Of a DNA stretch of 64,000 nt, positions 35,301 to 50,300 are shown one piece after another. The position numbers and the translations under genes are program-made. Position 1 is the stretch's first letter, and each line of letters opens with the position of its first letter. The stretch is from Spirodela intermedia (Eukaryota; Streptophyta; Magnoliopsida; Alismatales; Araceae): assembly GCA_902729315.2 (NCBI GenBank), contig CACVBZ020000001.1, positions 90,228 through 154,227 on the forward strand. The letters are read 5' to 3'. Below the pieces are notes generated by a model. That model saw only the letters and a list, made by a program, of their open reading frames with translations, was not told the origin of the DNA and searched no databases.

Positions 35301-38300
35301 TATTTAAACTGGATGTGTCTTTGGGATTGGGTAGTTTCCAAACATTATTTACCCTCTTTTCTCATTTTTCATTCTATGATGAACAGTCTTTCTAATGTGA
35401 ATGTATGACTGAAAAACAAGTTCAGTAATAGGTTTGTTGACCATTTGAGTTTTAATTCTGGAGTTACCTTCTCTGCTTTGTAGCTGTCTATTTTTTAATA
35501 ACGTCCAAAGAAAATATCTAGATTTACTCTATAAAAGTTCTTCCATTTTTTAGAAGAATTAAATTCTTTGTAAACTTTGTTTATTTTTCTTGGATCATTT
35601 TTATGTAGAAGTCAGTGTTTCGAAAAACTTTCATTGGTTTGGTAACTGTAGACCATGTTTGATGGTCTAATATGACTCATCTTTTGTATGGAAACTTATA
35701 CGTTAGTTTCCTTCTCTTTCCTTTGGCAAGGACATCCCTAAATTTTATTTTTTATATGCTGTATTCTATGGCTTCATTGTTTTTAGAAAATCGTGTAAGT
35801 ATAAAATGTATTAATGTATTTAACTTGCATTTCTTCTTTGTTTTGTATCCTTATATACTAAACAAACGGAAATATTCAACAGTTTTATCTTAACTCTATC
35901 TTCTCATTTCCTAGAAGATCATTGTAAACTTGAACCTTGAATTTTCAGCTGTTATTTACCTGGCTCTAACTAGCACATATATGCTTCTTTTTTTTCACTA
36001 TTGGCTTGTATAGGTTGATGAAGGAGAAGACCAAATCAAGAAGCGTGGGTCAAAACGACCGGATCTCAAGGCAATTTCTAAGGTCAGTATGTATAATTGT
36101 TTGTTATTGGAGATTTTTTTTGTATTCTACTTTTCACATTCTGTTGGAAACCTCTACGTTTAAAAGAAAATTTATTATGTGCTTCTCATGAGAAACAAGG
36201 TTTTTTTATTGTAGAACATGATACTTTCTTTACATAAGCCAATGTATTTGATTGTCTTGTTTGAATTCGTTGTCTTTATCATCATGACAATTTGTAGCTG
36301 CATAGCTTTACTTTCGTTTTTAACCTCCTTGCTGCAGTTTTCTAGTCAGGAAGTGAACAATTAACAATCAAAATCGCGCATATATCATACTATTATTAGA
36401 AATTATTTGGCTCAAAATTCTTGACTTCAAATATTTAGTAGGTTCCCTCAAGGTATCATTTTTATATTACTAGTGAGTAGGTGTTGTCGCATGATTCGTG
36501 ACTTTTTTGTTGCTTTATAATGTTTTTAAATTGTGGTGCGTTTATCCTTTTGAATCTCATTTTAGCATTTAAAATAATGAATATCATTAGAATATGTTTG
36601 AACTTCGGTATCCAACTTTTTTTGAGTCCTCTCTGGCAATGTTGTCAGTATTAATTATATTCTTCAAATGAAGGAAAACTCTTTGTTTAATTTCCATAAA
36701 TGATGCTTACAATATAGGATGTATGCCACATTTGATGAGGAATCAGAAAGCATGATCAAGCTTATAGTTTTTATGACCTTCATATAAATGCAAATATATA
36801 ATAGTGTAGTGTTAACTTCATTTCGTTTTATGACAGATTAATATGGTATCAACTCAAAAAGTAAACTAATGTGCTGGAATCAACTGGAATGTGGGTTATA
36901 GGGAGTTTATTGGAAACCATTCAATAGAAAATGATGGCAGGCCTTTAAAAACGTCAAAGTTTTTGTGAGAACAGTGGTGCTAAAAATGAACGATAGGATC
37001 ACTATGAAAAAGCACACACCACAAAAGAGACATTTTTATTTTGATTTGGTCAAATTTAAGCATATTCAATTCACTCATGTCTCCTCTCCCCATGGATAAT
37101 CTCACAATGCTTCTCTCATGCAGATTAACTATCGTAAGTTTATTTTACGCAATTGAGTTAAGTATCTGTGGTGAACAGTGATGCAAACCCTAGGAGAATA
37201 TGCAGAGGAAAAACTCAACTCACACATCATAGATGACTGTTATATACAAGTACCATGGTCACAGAACTAGGAAAATACCTAACAACTAGAAAACCAACAA
37301 ACTAGTAAACGGTCCAACAAAGAACCGAACTCCTAATTATGTGTTCTTTCCCAGTTTCCAAAAGTACCTCCAACTTTCAAACCTTGCTTAATCCAAGGGT
37401 TGTAAGAGCACAATAATAAGCAAGAGTAAAGCATCACACTTTCTCCTGCGATGTTGAGATGGGTTGAAAAGTTTTAACTGCTCACAAAATAGTGAAACTA
37501 TTATGAAGCTTTGTGAGTTGAAAAAGCTTCTGGGTAAGTGATTTTGAGATATGGAGGCTTGAAAATCTCTCCTCTTTATTAAGTTTTTATAGATGAAGAT
37601 CTTCCACAAATTTTTCTTAAATGTATCTCCAACAATTATTAATGGCTTGATTTACAGGTTTTCCGATTTTCAATGTAGGCATAATAATCATTGGTTTCAA
37701 GTTTGTTGATGTTGACCCCCAGTCAGCGGTCACTTTTCAGCTTGTTTTTGTTCTTCATTTGTGATACTTTTGGGCTCTTGTGTTGACACTTACGTTGTTT
37801 GAGTTGACTTGTGTGTCCTGATTTCTATTTTCATCTCATGGGGTGATACTGTTTTAGAGGATCAAACTATTTATATAGATGTGAGTACTTTCAGTTCAAG
37901 AGTCACCACTTGAGTTTATTTTCAAGTTTTTTCACATAAAATAATTTTTGCACACATTAGTTTCTAACTTTGGTCCATCATTGCTTGTCTTATTGTCCTT
38001 TTTGGGTCGAAAACCTTCATATCTTTATGTAAAATTTATCCAGAAAGTTAACAAAAAGTAGTGCGAAATTTGAGGTTCTGTAACTCATTGAGTTCTAAAA
38101 GCCTATGGAGAGTGGATTTGTGTACGACATAGTTGGTGCAAAACCTCCTCTCTTGCTCAGTCCTGCCAAGTCTGGTGCATGCTCAGCACCAAAACCGTCC
38201 AAGTAAGCATAGATGAGGTTGTCTCCTGCCCAACAAAGTAGAAGAGCCTGCACTCTTCAATCACTTCATCTGTCATCAACCTAGATTTTTCTTGATTTCC

Positions 38301-41300
38301 ATTATTCTCATGGTAACTTTGATTGAATTTGAGGAGCAAGCCCAGCAAGTCATCATTTCTGACTGTCCCCAGTTGCATGGCCTCTCTCTGTCATAATGTT
38401 CTTGAGGATGCCTTTCAGCTTGCTATTGATGGCTCTAAATCTCTGAAATTTGCAACCTTTGTTCTCAAAATAATGGCTATTTCTTCAAACTCAGATTGTT
38501 CTCTTTGTCATTTGTTAAAAAGCACAAACAATCTTCTATATGTGGGGGACATTTTGCCTCTAAAAAGACTGCTGCAATTTTTTTTCAAAGTGGCTGCTAT
38601 TGGCCAACTATTTTTCGAGACGCTTATAATTTCTGCAGGTCATGCTGCAATCCCACTCATACTAATTTGTACAACATGTCAAGAGAGATGCAATGCCACT
38701 CCTACTAATTATAGAGGTAGAATTTTGTCGGTGCCCTTGTCCTCGGCGGCCGCTGGTCTTCGCGACAGCCCTCCTCTGCCGCCGCCCCTCACCAATGCCG
38801 CCTCCACTTCTGCCCCTCTCCAGGCCACTGCACCGCGGCCAGCTGCTCTCCAGGCCGACATGCCAGAAGTCACTACAAAGAAACCATAAAGACAGTTATT
38901 TAATCAAAAATCATTCAGAAAATTTACTCCTTGAATAATGTTGTTATCTCTTACAAGCTATATCTATTCAAAGTTTATACTAGTTTAGTTGATTAAAAGA
39001 TAACGATCCAGATTATTATATCTAGGGCAAAGTGTAAACTAACTAGTTTTCATTTTTTGAAAGTGGATGGTACCACTATCATTCAAGAAAGAAAATAAAG
39101 GGAGGGAAGTGCAGATGTTCTGTGAGCTCTTAAAAAAAACCTATACGAGGTAGGATTGCATCTCAAGGAGCTTCATCCTCATGTACATGTAGCAAAAAAA
39201 GGTTCTTTATTACATTTGGAACACTATAAAAGGATCGCAACAGATCTCTAAGTGGATCACCCTGTTTTTTATGATAGCTCATTCGTCGATTAACTAGAGA
39301 TGATTGTTGCAATAAATTCATGATCTTTTTCTCTATATAATCCTTCATCAATTGGGATAGATTTATGTATGACATAGTTGATAGATGGGAGTCAACTTTA
39401 GAGTAAATTGGAGTTAATGTGAGATTGATTGGAGGCATAGGCTTGTTAGTGAGGTGAATTAAAACTCCTCAAGTGATTAGTAAGTTGAAACTTCTTGGTT
39501 GTAAAAGTTTTTTAAAATGGTTAGTGGGCTGGAGTCTATTAGCAAGTGAAATAGAGTCCATTACATAATATTGCTTTTGATTAGTCAATGAAAAAGTGGG
39601 TTTGAGCCCATTTATTCATGGTACTTTAAGACCATTAATTAGAATGTGGGTTTGAGCCATGAGTTAAAGGTTCATTAGAGCTCACTAAGTGGGGAGGTGT
39701 TTGTGCCAATTGGTAAATGGGCTGTTGCCCATGTGGATGATGGAGATCTATCTATGGCCATGGAACTTTGGCCCTTATTAGCCCTTTTTAAAATAGAAGT
39801 CTTAATGTATAAGTCTCCATTAGAAAATATGCCTTCTCTTTAGGCTAGAACTCATGCCCTTATATGCCCTTATAAGCAATTACCTTATTTATTAAGGAGT
39901 TGAAGATGAGTTTTTGTTGTTGGTTATTCAACTTTATCATTTAAATGGCATTATTAAAAGAAAAATATTTTAAATTGTACCTGAGCACTGCAGCAATCAT
40001 TGTTTATTATTTCTCAGTTTGAATAAGATGCTAGCAAATAGAAATTATTGTTTGTTGTATTTAAGTCCTACTTTGGTACTGATTAAATAGTAATTAAAGG
40101 ATGAATTGATTTTGTCAAAAGTTCTACCCATTAATGGATACTAAGGATAATGTTTGATCATTTGTACTTGTTTTAGTTTGTGCATCTGAGAATTCTTTTT
40201 TATTGTTTTTCATTTGCATTGTCAACCTCTTGTAAAGTATCTTTACCTTGGGTGTTGGGGCATTGTAAACAGTGAAAATATTGTAAATAAAATCCTCTAG
40301 TGTGCTCACTCTTTGCATTGATCTTCATATCAAACATGTCGTTGACTTTCTGTTTTTCCCCTTTGATGTTGAAGTATGTAATTTTTTTCCAGACTAAGAT
40401 TTGTTATTTTTTCAAACTGTCATTAACTTTGATTTGATCAGTATTTCCTGAATGCAATGGCCATTGAAATATTCTCATTAATTTCTGACAGATGCTTGAG
40501 GATCAAGCTGTTCTTTACCCAAAAAAACGAATCGGCCATCTTCCAGGTATTTGTTGCATGTTCTTTGTTTTCTTTTTAACTACCAGTCTCATGAAAATTT
40601 TATACAATCTTGGTTACAACTTTTGTGTTTAGAGACATCTGGTTGTGTGATTATCAATAGATGCATCTTTTCAATAGGTTGAACATGAACTATCTGCATT
40701 GAAAAATGGTAAGAGGAATAACATCTGCTGAATTCTTAGGTCAATTTAAACAGATCAGAATCAGCTATGGCCAGTCTGATGGATGGAAAATCCAATCACC
40801 TTTGAAATGAAAAGGGAAGTAGACCACTGGTGATCAGTGAATCTCAGGAAAGGCATTGCTTGGTCTTTTAAAACATGAAAAAAAGGAGACCGTATTTTTG
40901 TCTGGATTAAGACTAATAGCCTTCTTGAACAGAAAAAAACAGAGAAAAAGTCATCATTCCACGGATTTGTAAAATTATCATCTCAGTATGGCTTCTCCTT
41001 ATCATCTACAAAGCTGCATTGAAGGCTACATCGTTCATGAGCTGACCTTAACTTGATTTCCAAAGGAGGGGACCAAGCCCTGGTTTCGTGTTCCTAGAAC
41101 GTAGCTGGAGAAAGGAGAAGTCCTGTTGCCTGATGTTCGGTAGCGAAATTTGGAAGTAATAATGGTCATGAAAGGAAATTCTAGAAGCACTGTTATTATC
41201 ACTTGGCGCTTGAAAAATTCTAGAAGAAGAAAACTACAAGCCACTTAAAAATGACAGAATGAAGGCTGACAGGACTCTGTGCTGACCCTTACATGGTGAT

Positions 41301-44300
41301 CTTTTAGTTGGAGGATACAGTTTACATGAAGCCAGAGGTTTCACAATAGCTGACAGGATTGGAAGCGTTGTCAGCTAATTGAGGCATAAGAAGCTGCTAC
41401 GAAAGTGGATACTTGAGACCAGAAGAAAGGGGTGATGAAAGGAGTCCTGCACCAGCAAGACTTGTAGTTTCACTCTTACTGGTTAGTGGCAAAAGCTCTT
41501 CAGTTCTCGATGTCAGGAAGCAAAGATATTGGTTGTCTGGTGCTACAGCCTCATATCACCGTAGGAGAAACAACAAAGGAAGAGAGGATTGACAACCAAT
41601 GCTGAAAAAGGAAAAGAGAAGGCTCCGATGAGATAAGGAAATGGCTGGGAAGACATCTTTCTATTTTTTGAAACCATGAGGTTAAATAATATGGCAATTT
41701 TCTGACTAATCTTTTTGCGATCGAAGGGAGTGGACAATTGACATTGATGTCTGTGGAAAAGAATGAAATCTCATAGACATGCAAATCTTCCATTGTACCG
41801 TTCGGCCTATAAAAGATGGGCTCTAATGTCCACAAAATGGCATGTACATAACAAAGACGAGGAATAGAAAAGAAACTTAACAACAAGACGAGGAAGGAAG
41901 GATGTAGGGAAAGATTGTCTAGCAGAAAAACATTTCTCTCCTTCATGAGTCGTATGCATGCAGATAACTGTTTGAGGGCTGTCACCATAGGGGAAGTCCT
42001 CTTGTAAAAGTCAAATCGAAAAACCTTATTATGACTTTGAGTTCTATGGGTAAAATAAAAAGTGTTACTGAATGGACCCTGACCTATTGTCAAATATCTC
42101 TCAGCTTAATACTATGCAGACCCAATCTGATGTCAAATAGGCTCTGACACTAGATCATGTGTGCTCCAAACGAACGTCAAATGACCCAGGACAATGTTAT
42201 AAGGGTTAAACTGTGTTCTTCAGCTAACTCAAATCCACCTCTAGATTATGTACCATCTGGATTTATGTTTCCTATTTGACCTAAAATGAATCTTCGTTAT
42301 TTCTTTCTTTCAGCAAGGTTATTTTGAAATATGCTTGACAGTTTGAAGTTTCATGAGTAGTGGAAAAAATATAAATGCTACGAATTTTTAATTATAATTA
42401 AACTTTTATTGGAAGAAACCTTATTAATCAATCGGTAATGATAACATTTATAAAAGAGATGCAAAATAATTAAATATTTGGAAATGATTAGAAATACTGT
42501 ATAAAATAAAAAAAGAAACAAGAACACATTCAATACCTGCAAAAGATTTCAAAGAAAATTAAAGTACTTCTCAAAAATATTATTAGTTCCAAAAACGCAA
42601 CAACCTTGGGAATCTGACTTCTAAAAAGTAAAATGATGTCTAAAGCAATCTTAATGGTCATGTTTATAGCATTTTTGAGGTATCACTCAGAAACAACTAA
42701 TGGAAGTTACTGCTTTGTGAAAATGATATAAATTCATAGTGTGTTTGAGAGAGGTTTCAAATTTAAATGAGTCCAGTCTATCATTGAACCCAATGAATTT
42801 ATACCGACACAATTGTTCAGTAAGAGAGACCTAATAAATAAATCAAAGTGTGGAAATTTCATCAAAGACCCTCGTATGTCTCAGAGAGATCCAGGAACAT
42901 TAAACAAACGAAAGAAGGAACGGACATTTATGGTCAATGGAAGATAAATAGGAGGAAATGGGATGCATTTAAAATGACCGATGAAGAAGAAATGGGACAT
43001 GGTTAATAGATAGGGCGAAAGAGTATTAAAAGAAAGGGGAACACAAAATATCTCTGCTATGTCGATATCCACTGCTCTCATTTTGCCACATGCCACTCAT
43101 GGCCAATGGCAATTGCTACCACTTGTCTTCTTTTGCTGTTAAGATCATAATGGATACTGGAATGGACAGGAACAATATATAGGATTGGTTAGTCTATTCT
43201 GTGGAGGGAAATCCAATTCCCTCTTAAAGGATTTTAAACGGTTTCCAAACTGCACAGATTGGCCAATTTCATGGAAAATCTGACTAAATCCTACTTGGAT
43301 AGGCGGATTTACAGCAGCAAGGGTACTGATGTCAGCTTGTTGATGGAGGACATGAAAGAAGGATGAAGCAGAAAATAGATAAAGGGAAAAAAATTGATTT
43401 GGAAACACTGATTGTTGTTGGCTTCTCCTGGCCATTCTGCTTCCTCTTTCGACCATGCTCTCACCTTCGATCCATGCCCCTATGGGAGAGACGATCTATC
43501 TGGTCCCAGAATTTGTTGAAATAATCTGCATTAATCGTTTGTTATATATCGTTACGTTCCGTGTTATGTACTATGGACAGGTATTGATGTTGGACACCAC
43601 TTTTTCTCAAGGGCTGAAATGGTTGCTTTGGGTCTGCATAGCCATTGGCTAAACGGCATTGATTACATGGGAGTGCCCTACGGTAAAATGGTAAAATTCA
43701 TTTACTATTTCTTTTTTCCAAATCAGCATTATTAGTACTGGATTCATTCTTCTGGTGTGCTGTATTATGAGATAAGATGCCACCTTCACATCAGCCAATT
43801 TGTGATTTAGACTTGTTATCATTGAAGCAGATAATTTATGATTCTTAACCCTAAATAAATTTCTTATCATATTAGGGTCCTTTTTTGAATAGGAAACTCT
43901 CTACACTGATGACTTGAAAGGTACCTGCTTGAAAGTTGTCTTTTTATTTTATTTATGTCTGTAATAAATCAGAACTCTGCAAATATTTCTTACATTTGAC
44001 CTGATGACCAGCCTCATTGTTCATCAGAACTGCAATCTTTTTCTTGTTGCACGCAGCCTTGTCTCATTTTGCTAAAGCATAGAGTCTGAGCTTTATGACT
44101 TATGACTTAGCCTGCCTTAATGTCTTACACAAAAGTTCTGAAAAATGTAAGGTGCAAAGTAATTTTGTGTCCATTTTACATTTCCTGTTTGAGCAATGAT
44201 ATCCTGCTAATGCCCTTGATATGAGAACATTGATGTTACCTAGAGAGGTTGCAATGTGATCACAACTGAGATGTCTCCTTTGTAAGATCCTCTACGTCAA

Positions 44301-47300
44301 AATCTATTTTTTATTAGAGTTATCAAAATGTTTAAGTGAAGATTTTTTCTTAGTTATATCATCTTAACAGGGTTTTCTAGTCTTTGGTCAAGGTTAGTTT
44401 TGTCTTTTGCCTTATCAGGTCATATTTTTAATGATAGATATTTTCCTCAATAATAAACTCTAATGGCGCTATGATGGGCCAAAGTTAGCAAACCGTTATT
44501 TGTGTTCCGCCTTTGGGCCCCTTACATTATGCATGTGCACGCTATGCAACCAATGTTGCATTTGGTCCTATATGCAGCATTGCCTGTACCTCTGTATTTC
44601 CAATGCAAGTGGTGTGCATCACTATTGCCAATGCATGTGTTGTACACCCTTCATTATCGCAATACATGGTGTTTCAGGCATGGCATTTTCATCCTTAATG
44701 AGCTGTATGCTTGTATGCAATATAATCTGCGCACCACAAAACCTTGTAGTTGTGCATTAGGTCAAATATTACATATCTCACATTATACATGTACTTTTTG
44801 CTATGCCTTTATTCTCATGTGTGGTACCTATTAACTACTTTGATGGATTAAAAGGCATGTGAGTAAGATTTTTTTCTGCATGAAAGAATAATCTCTTGTT
44901 GAAGGTCAGAAAAGACAAGTAAGAAGCTTCAGAAAAAAACTTTAGAAGTCTTGCAGTTTTTAACATTGAGTTTGAATAACTGAGAGGGCAATGTTCCAAC
45001 CTTGATCATATCCTCTTGACTGAAGATGTATTTTATAGGGTCTTAAGTGCTAAGAGATGAACAATTATGAGCAGCATCCCATGAATGCTCTTTCTAAAGT
45101 GGTAAAGCATTTGGTATTTCCAAGCATAACTAGTGAGAAAAAAAGACCTAGAAATCAAGTGGAAGGGAGTATATGCGTTGTGGAAGGCCAAATCATGTAT
45201 GGAAAAAATGTTTGGAACACCATCTAGAGAAGAAATGACTAAAATTAGTGTAGGACAGAATAGGCTGCAAGTGCATAGCCTTGCCAAGGCTGCACTTATT
45301 CCTTATCTAGTAATGGATGTCTCATTTGAGGGCACCTCTGATTGTACTCATTCCATAGGATCTCTACTTTGAGATGCTATTAATTACAACTGATTCTACA
45401 AGAACGTAAGAAAGATTGAAATTTCAGATTGAGGTGTTGTCTTTGACTTTGGGGCCTCATATTTCATGATGTGTTCTTTCATATCTGTTATTTCATGTAG
45501 TATTTTCAGCTCAAGACTTGACGAATAGAGTAGATTGAACTTGAGCCTTGGCCATGAAGAAATGGTCCATCAAGCTAAATGATTACCTGGTCTTATTTGC
45601 TACACATTTTTCTTCCATCCTGGCAACTTTACTTTCATTAAGTCATATCCTGTAGCTACCAACTCTGATCATTGTGTTTTTCACAACCTGGAAACTAATC
45701 AAACAGTTAAGGGCAGTCTTATATGTGTGTGGTTATGATATTTTAAACATTGACAAAAGATTGCCTTGTTCTTTTTTAACGTGGGTTGTTTTATATTCTA
45801 TTGCCCCACCTTTTTGGTAGGCTGTCTGTCTTCTCCTTTTCTATCAAAATTGTCTCTCGTCTATGTTACAATCTTGGGACATGTGGTTTGCCAGCCCACC
45901 ATGCTTTTGTTGCCTTCGGACTAAATTTGGATATTCTTGAAAAATAGGATGACAAGACAATGTTTCTTAAATGAAAAGATATCCAGATAATGATTCTCTT
46001 AGTTGATGTTTGATGATATGTCTATTATCAGGGTGAATACTGAGGATATCGATAAGTTAAAGAGCAATTTAGCCAGGGTGTATGGGATCAAGGATCTTCA
46101 TATTTGTGTATTTGTTGTGTGTTGATGTTGTAAGGTTTGAAAAGGCCATTATTTTTTGCTTTAGGAAATGTGGTCTTATCTACTGCAATAAACAAGGAAA
46201 GTGAGGCATGGAATATTCACGATAAGAAAGGATGCTGTCTCCATTTCATGTCTTTACTTCAACTAAGAAAACAAAAAGTGAGGATTTAGAGAGTTGTAGA
46301 AGAGAACATTGCTAATATATTGAAATCAGGTCTTCTTAAATCTGTTATGAAACACACGCATTTCCTCTAATTCTCTGAGAAGGAAACTGCTAATTTAAAC
46401 CTCTTATCGAGAGGTTCAACTGGGAAAAAAATTATGCTTTCCAAAATCATCCTAAATCCACTTTTTAGTCCTTTAGTAACTTATTGCGGTCTTGGAGTGC
46501 ATGTCATTGAGCTGAGATTTGCTCTCATAATGGAGATCCTTGTAATCTTGTTAATTTACAATGTCTCTGAGATTTATCACCCTACTTCAATTATCTTAAG
46601 TTACCACTTTTCGTACAAGACATTGCTCAATTACTAGAAAGCCACAAAGTTTTTGGAAGATCTACTTCTTGCTTATAAATATAACTTGAAGCCATTTCTG
46701 ATCGATTTCCTTTTTTTGTAGGCAGAGTACAGTGAGTATTCTTTTCCACTTGCCATCTGCATTGTGTTGTCAGGTATGTATGAAGATGATTTGGATAATT
46801 CCGAAGATATTATCTACACCGGCCAAGGTGGGCATGACTTGCTTGGAAATAAGCGTCAAATTAAGGATCAGAAGATGGAACGTGGCAACTTAGCTTTAAA
46901 GGTCATTTTCTTCCATTGTTTTCCCTTGTTCCCGATCTAGCCTTTATGTGTGATGCTCACTTATTGGCATTGGCAAATGTGTTTTACTTTTTGAGTCCTG
47001 ACTGACACTTTCTGTGCTATAATCCTGTATTTTTTTAATGTGTGGTGTAAAGAATGGAAGCAAGACTTTCGCATTAAAATATTTGCCATTTGAAATCAGT
47101 CTTCAGGAACTTCCAATCGATTTTAGGAATTTTTTTTGTGTGTATATAAGACTGTTAAATATGTGGATTGTTTATCTACATTTCTGTTGCTAGCCCAATC
47201 TTCCTGTTGAACGAACTGAAATGCAACTGTTAGAAAGTGGATTTGGGGACTGGGTGGGGGCTCTACCCAACCATGATGATGTAATACTCTGCCCATTAGT

Positions 47301-50300
47301 GAATTCCCCTGAACATCAGCAAGACACTGAATAGTGCAGGCAAAACACTTTAAATATTATTCTTTTTCGTTACTCACTTATTAATTATGGTGAACAAAAC
47401 ACCATAGAAGACCATTCTGCCCAATTGTAATTTTCTTATCGGCATAATTAATAACTGATTTCTTTAGCCTAATGAATAACTGACCTCATGGTCTTGTTAA
47501 TGATGACCTTTGTATCTCTGGAGTTATGATAAATGCAGCATATTTGACAACCGAAATCATGAAGGGACAATAGCAGTTTAGTTCTGCAAAAGGCCACGAA
47601 TATATCTGTAGTTTGTATTTTCTATTGTCTCTCTGCAAAACAGCTAAAATAAAACTGTTGTTGTTGCCTTTTTTAAATGTCAATTCTTTCATCAGGGAAC
47701 TCTCCTCTTGACCAAGTGTGTTGATGTGTTAGTGATGAGGTGACAAGTTAACACGATCTTGTTAGTTTATGCCATGCAGATTGGTTGAAATTCCTAAAGG
47801 AAGATGATCATTATCGATTAACTATTATATGTATGCTTGAAATTGGTGATTGTGGATTTATTCTTTGCTGGGATGGTCCCACTGAGAATTATTAGAGAGA
47901 GCTGATGAACAAAAATAATGAGGTTTCTGGATTTATTACACTGGAAATATGATATATCTTACATATGTTTTCGATGTTCTCACTTTCAATTTTTGATTGA
48001 TATTCTTCTACTTCTTCCTCCTATTGCTTCTTAACCTCCATATTTATTTCATCTATAAATTCGTATGCTTTTTCATAGTTGATTTTATAGCTGTTTACGT
48101 CGATTTTATCTTTTTGAACAGTAACATGCACATCTGCTACTTAACTTATCCATTTGTCGTCTTGCAGAATAGCATGTTGCATGATGTGCCAGTCAGAGTT
48201 GTTCGTGGCCATGAATCAGCAAGCAGCTACTGTGGCAAAGTTTACACCTATGATGGTTTGTATAAGGTAGAAGTCGTAAAATACCTTATTATTGAACTCG
48301 GTTGATTGAAAATTTATGTTTGCTTGATTATCCCATCAATGTTACAATCTGGACTATGTATTGGACTTTTACCTTTCTAAAATGGTTCATTGAGTCACTG
48401 CTTCATGTTCTGAGAATGAGAAACCAAAATGCAAGTTACAATCTTCAATATTATTAGTGCTGATGTAAAAAAACCTAAAGAGTAGCAAGAAGAATAATTC
48501 TACTTTTATTTCTATCGGTTCCACATGGAATACCTGTCTGATCATACACGAGATGATGAAAATGCTCCCAGTTAAAATAAGTAAGTTTGGCCTTAACCTC
48601 TCTAATGTGGTTTCACGTGCGGAAAAAGCTATCCTGATACCATGTTTTGTTGCTAATAGCGCCATACTTCATCCCTGAACATTTGATTTACTTCTAAAAA
48701 CTTTCCACCCAATAGTTCTCTGCAAAGCAATGAGAAATTTTGCAAAGTCCCATAACTTTCTCTAGATACTTTTTCCTGGCTTGTTATGATATTCTACCAA
48801 TACTAATCCAAAAAACTATTTCCTCCTTACTCCACTTGGCCCCAATCTTCCTATGTTCTGTTTATTCTCAAGGACACAACTTCTTCCCTCGGTCTAACAG
48901 GGTAATGACGGATGCTACTTATAAACTTATTGAGAGATGAAGCAAACCATCTATAGCCTCCAGAGAGTGGCCATTGGAGTATTCGTACTTGTATTATAGA
49001 ATTGATTCAGTTTGGATGATAAATTCAAACCAACTACAACCTATTATCTTCATTGGATAATAAACAGTTTGTGTTTATGAGAAGCATGATGGTATTTCAT
49101 GGATGGAGGCTGTTTCTGTAAGTCTATGCTTATGGTCTTCAATGAAGAATTATTTTCATTCTCAAAACACATGCAATTTCACCCACAAGATTTTTTTCGA
49201 CTTCTTCTACCTCCTTCTCTTTTCCCACTTCTCTTTTTCTAACGATATCATTATTTCTTAGTTCTGATGATCTCTGCTTCCTTTCTTTAATTTTTTTCCC
49301 CTCTTTTTTCTTCTCCTTTCTCTATTTCCAGTTGATTAGGTTACAAAAACTGATGGGTTAAACCAGGAGAGCACTATGCTATAGAACTATTCTGGTCACT
49401 AAGAAGCACAAGGTCAAGCTTCCATTTCTTCTTCAAGTTTTCTGCGGCAAGTCTCCCCCTCATTGAGATTGACCATACATAAATCGGTCTTTGAGCACAG
49501 ATCAGTTGATTTTAGTTCGAGATTAGGAAGGAGTTAGCATAGTGCCTATTACATTATTTCCTTAATGGAAAAAAACTTTCTTGTAAGGGGATCAAATTCT
49601 AGTTTGACATTGGATCAAATTTTCTGTTTAGAATTGCATTCAGTGGTCTGGTTGGAAACCATCTGAATTTTCCTGCCGTGGTTTGGCAGGTTAAGATGGA
49701 GTCATGCAGTGCTTTTGTTGATTTTTCTGTTTGATTATCGTCTTTAAAACAGGTGCACAAATATTGGGCTGAGAAAGGCGTCTCTGGATTTACAGTCTTC
49801 AAGTATCAACTTAAGCGACTGAAAGGGCAGCCTGCCCTTACTACTAACCAGGTTTCTTGTGGCAATTAATTCATCTGGATTTATGTTTCGTTGTTTGTTA
49901 ATTATTCTTGATTCAATGTTTCTTGATTTAGATTTCTTCCACTATACTTGATTTTATGACCTAAAAATGAATGTTAGTTTAAACTGATAACATCAAAAGA
50001 TCAAAAATAGAGAAAATGTTGAGGTTAAACATTGATTGTCACATAACGGATATTATAGGAATAGTGTGCATTGTGTTCATTACAGATCCAAGAAAAGGAT
50101 GGAAACGCTAGAGAATCAATTGTTTTGTTAGAGCCTAGTTTTGATCCATGTTGAGAATTGATCTTGATTGAGATTCTTGCAACTTGGAGAATGAAAGGAG
50201 TCAATCTTCATGATCCTCCTCTTCTAGGAGCAGAGTTTCCGCAATGCCAAAATCTTATATCAATTATTTCGGTTTCCTGCTTAAGTACAGGTTACATGAG

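Noticed and set aside
41551-42093. A 180-codon - strand frame in an intron, and vague transposon-like texture at 40700-43500
   Set aside because: No recognisable domain and no second copy or terminal repeats seen. It could be an old retroelement but I cannot support it.
44500-44834. Overlapping ~60-110-codon + strand frames
   Set aside because: They arise from the TGCATG-rich composition and have no family resemblance.
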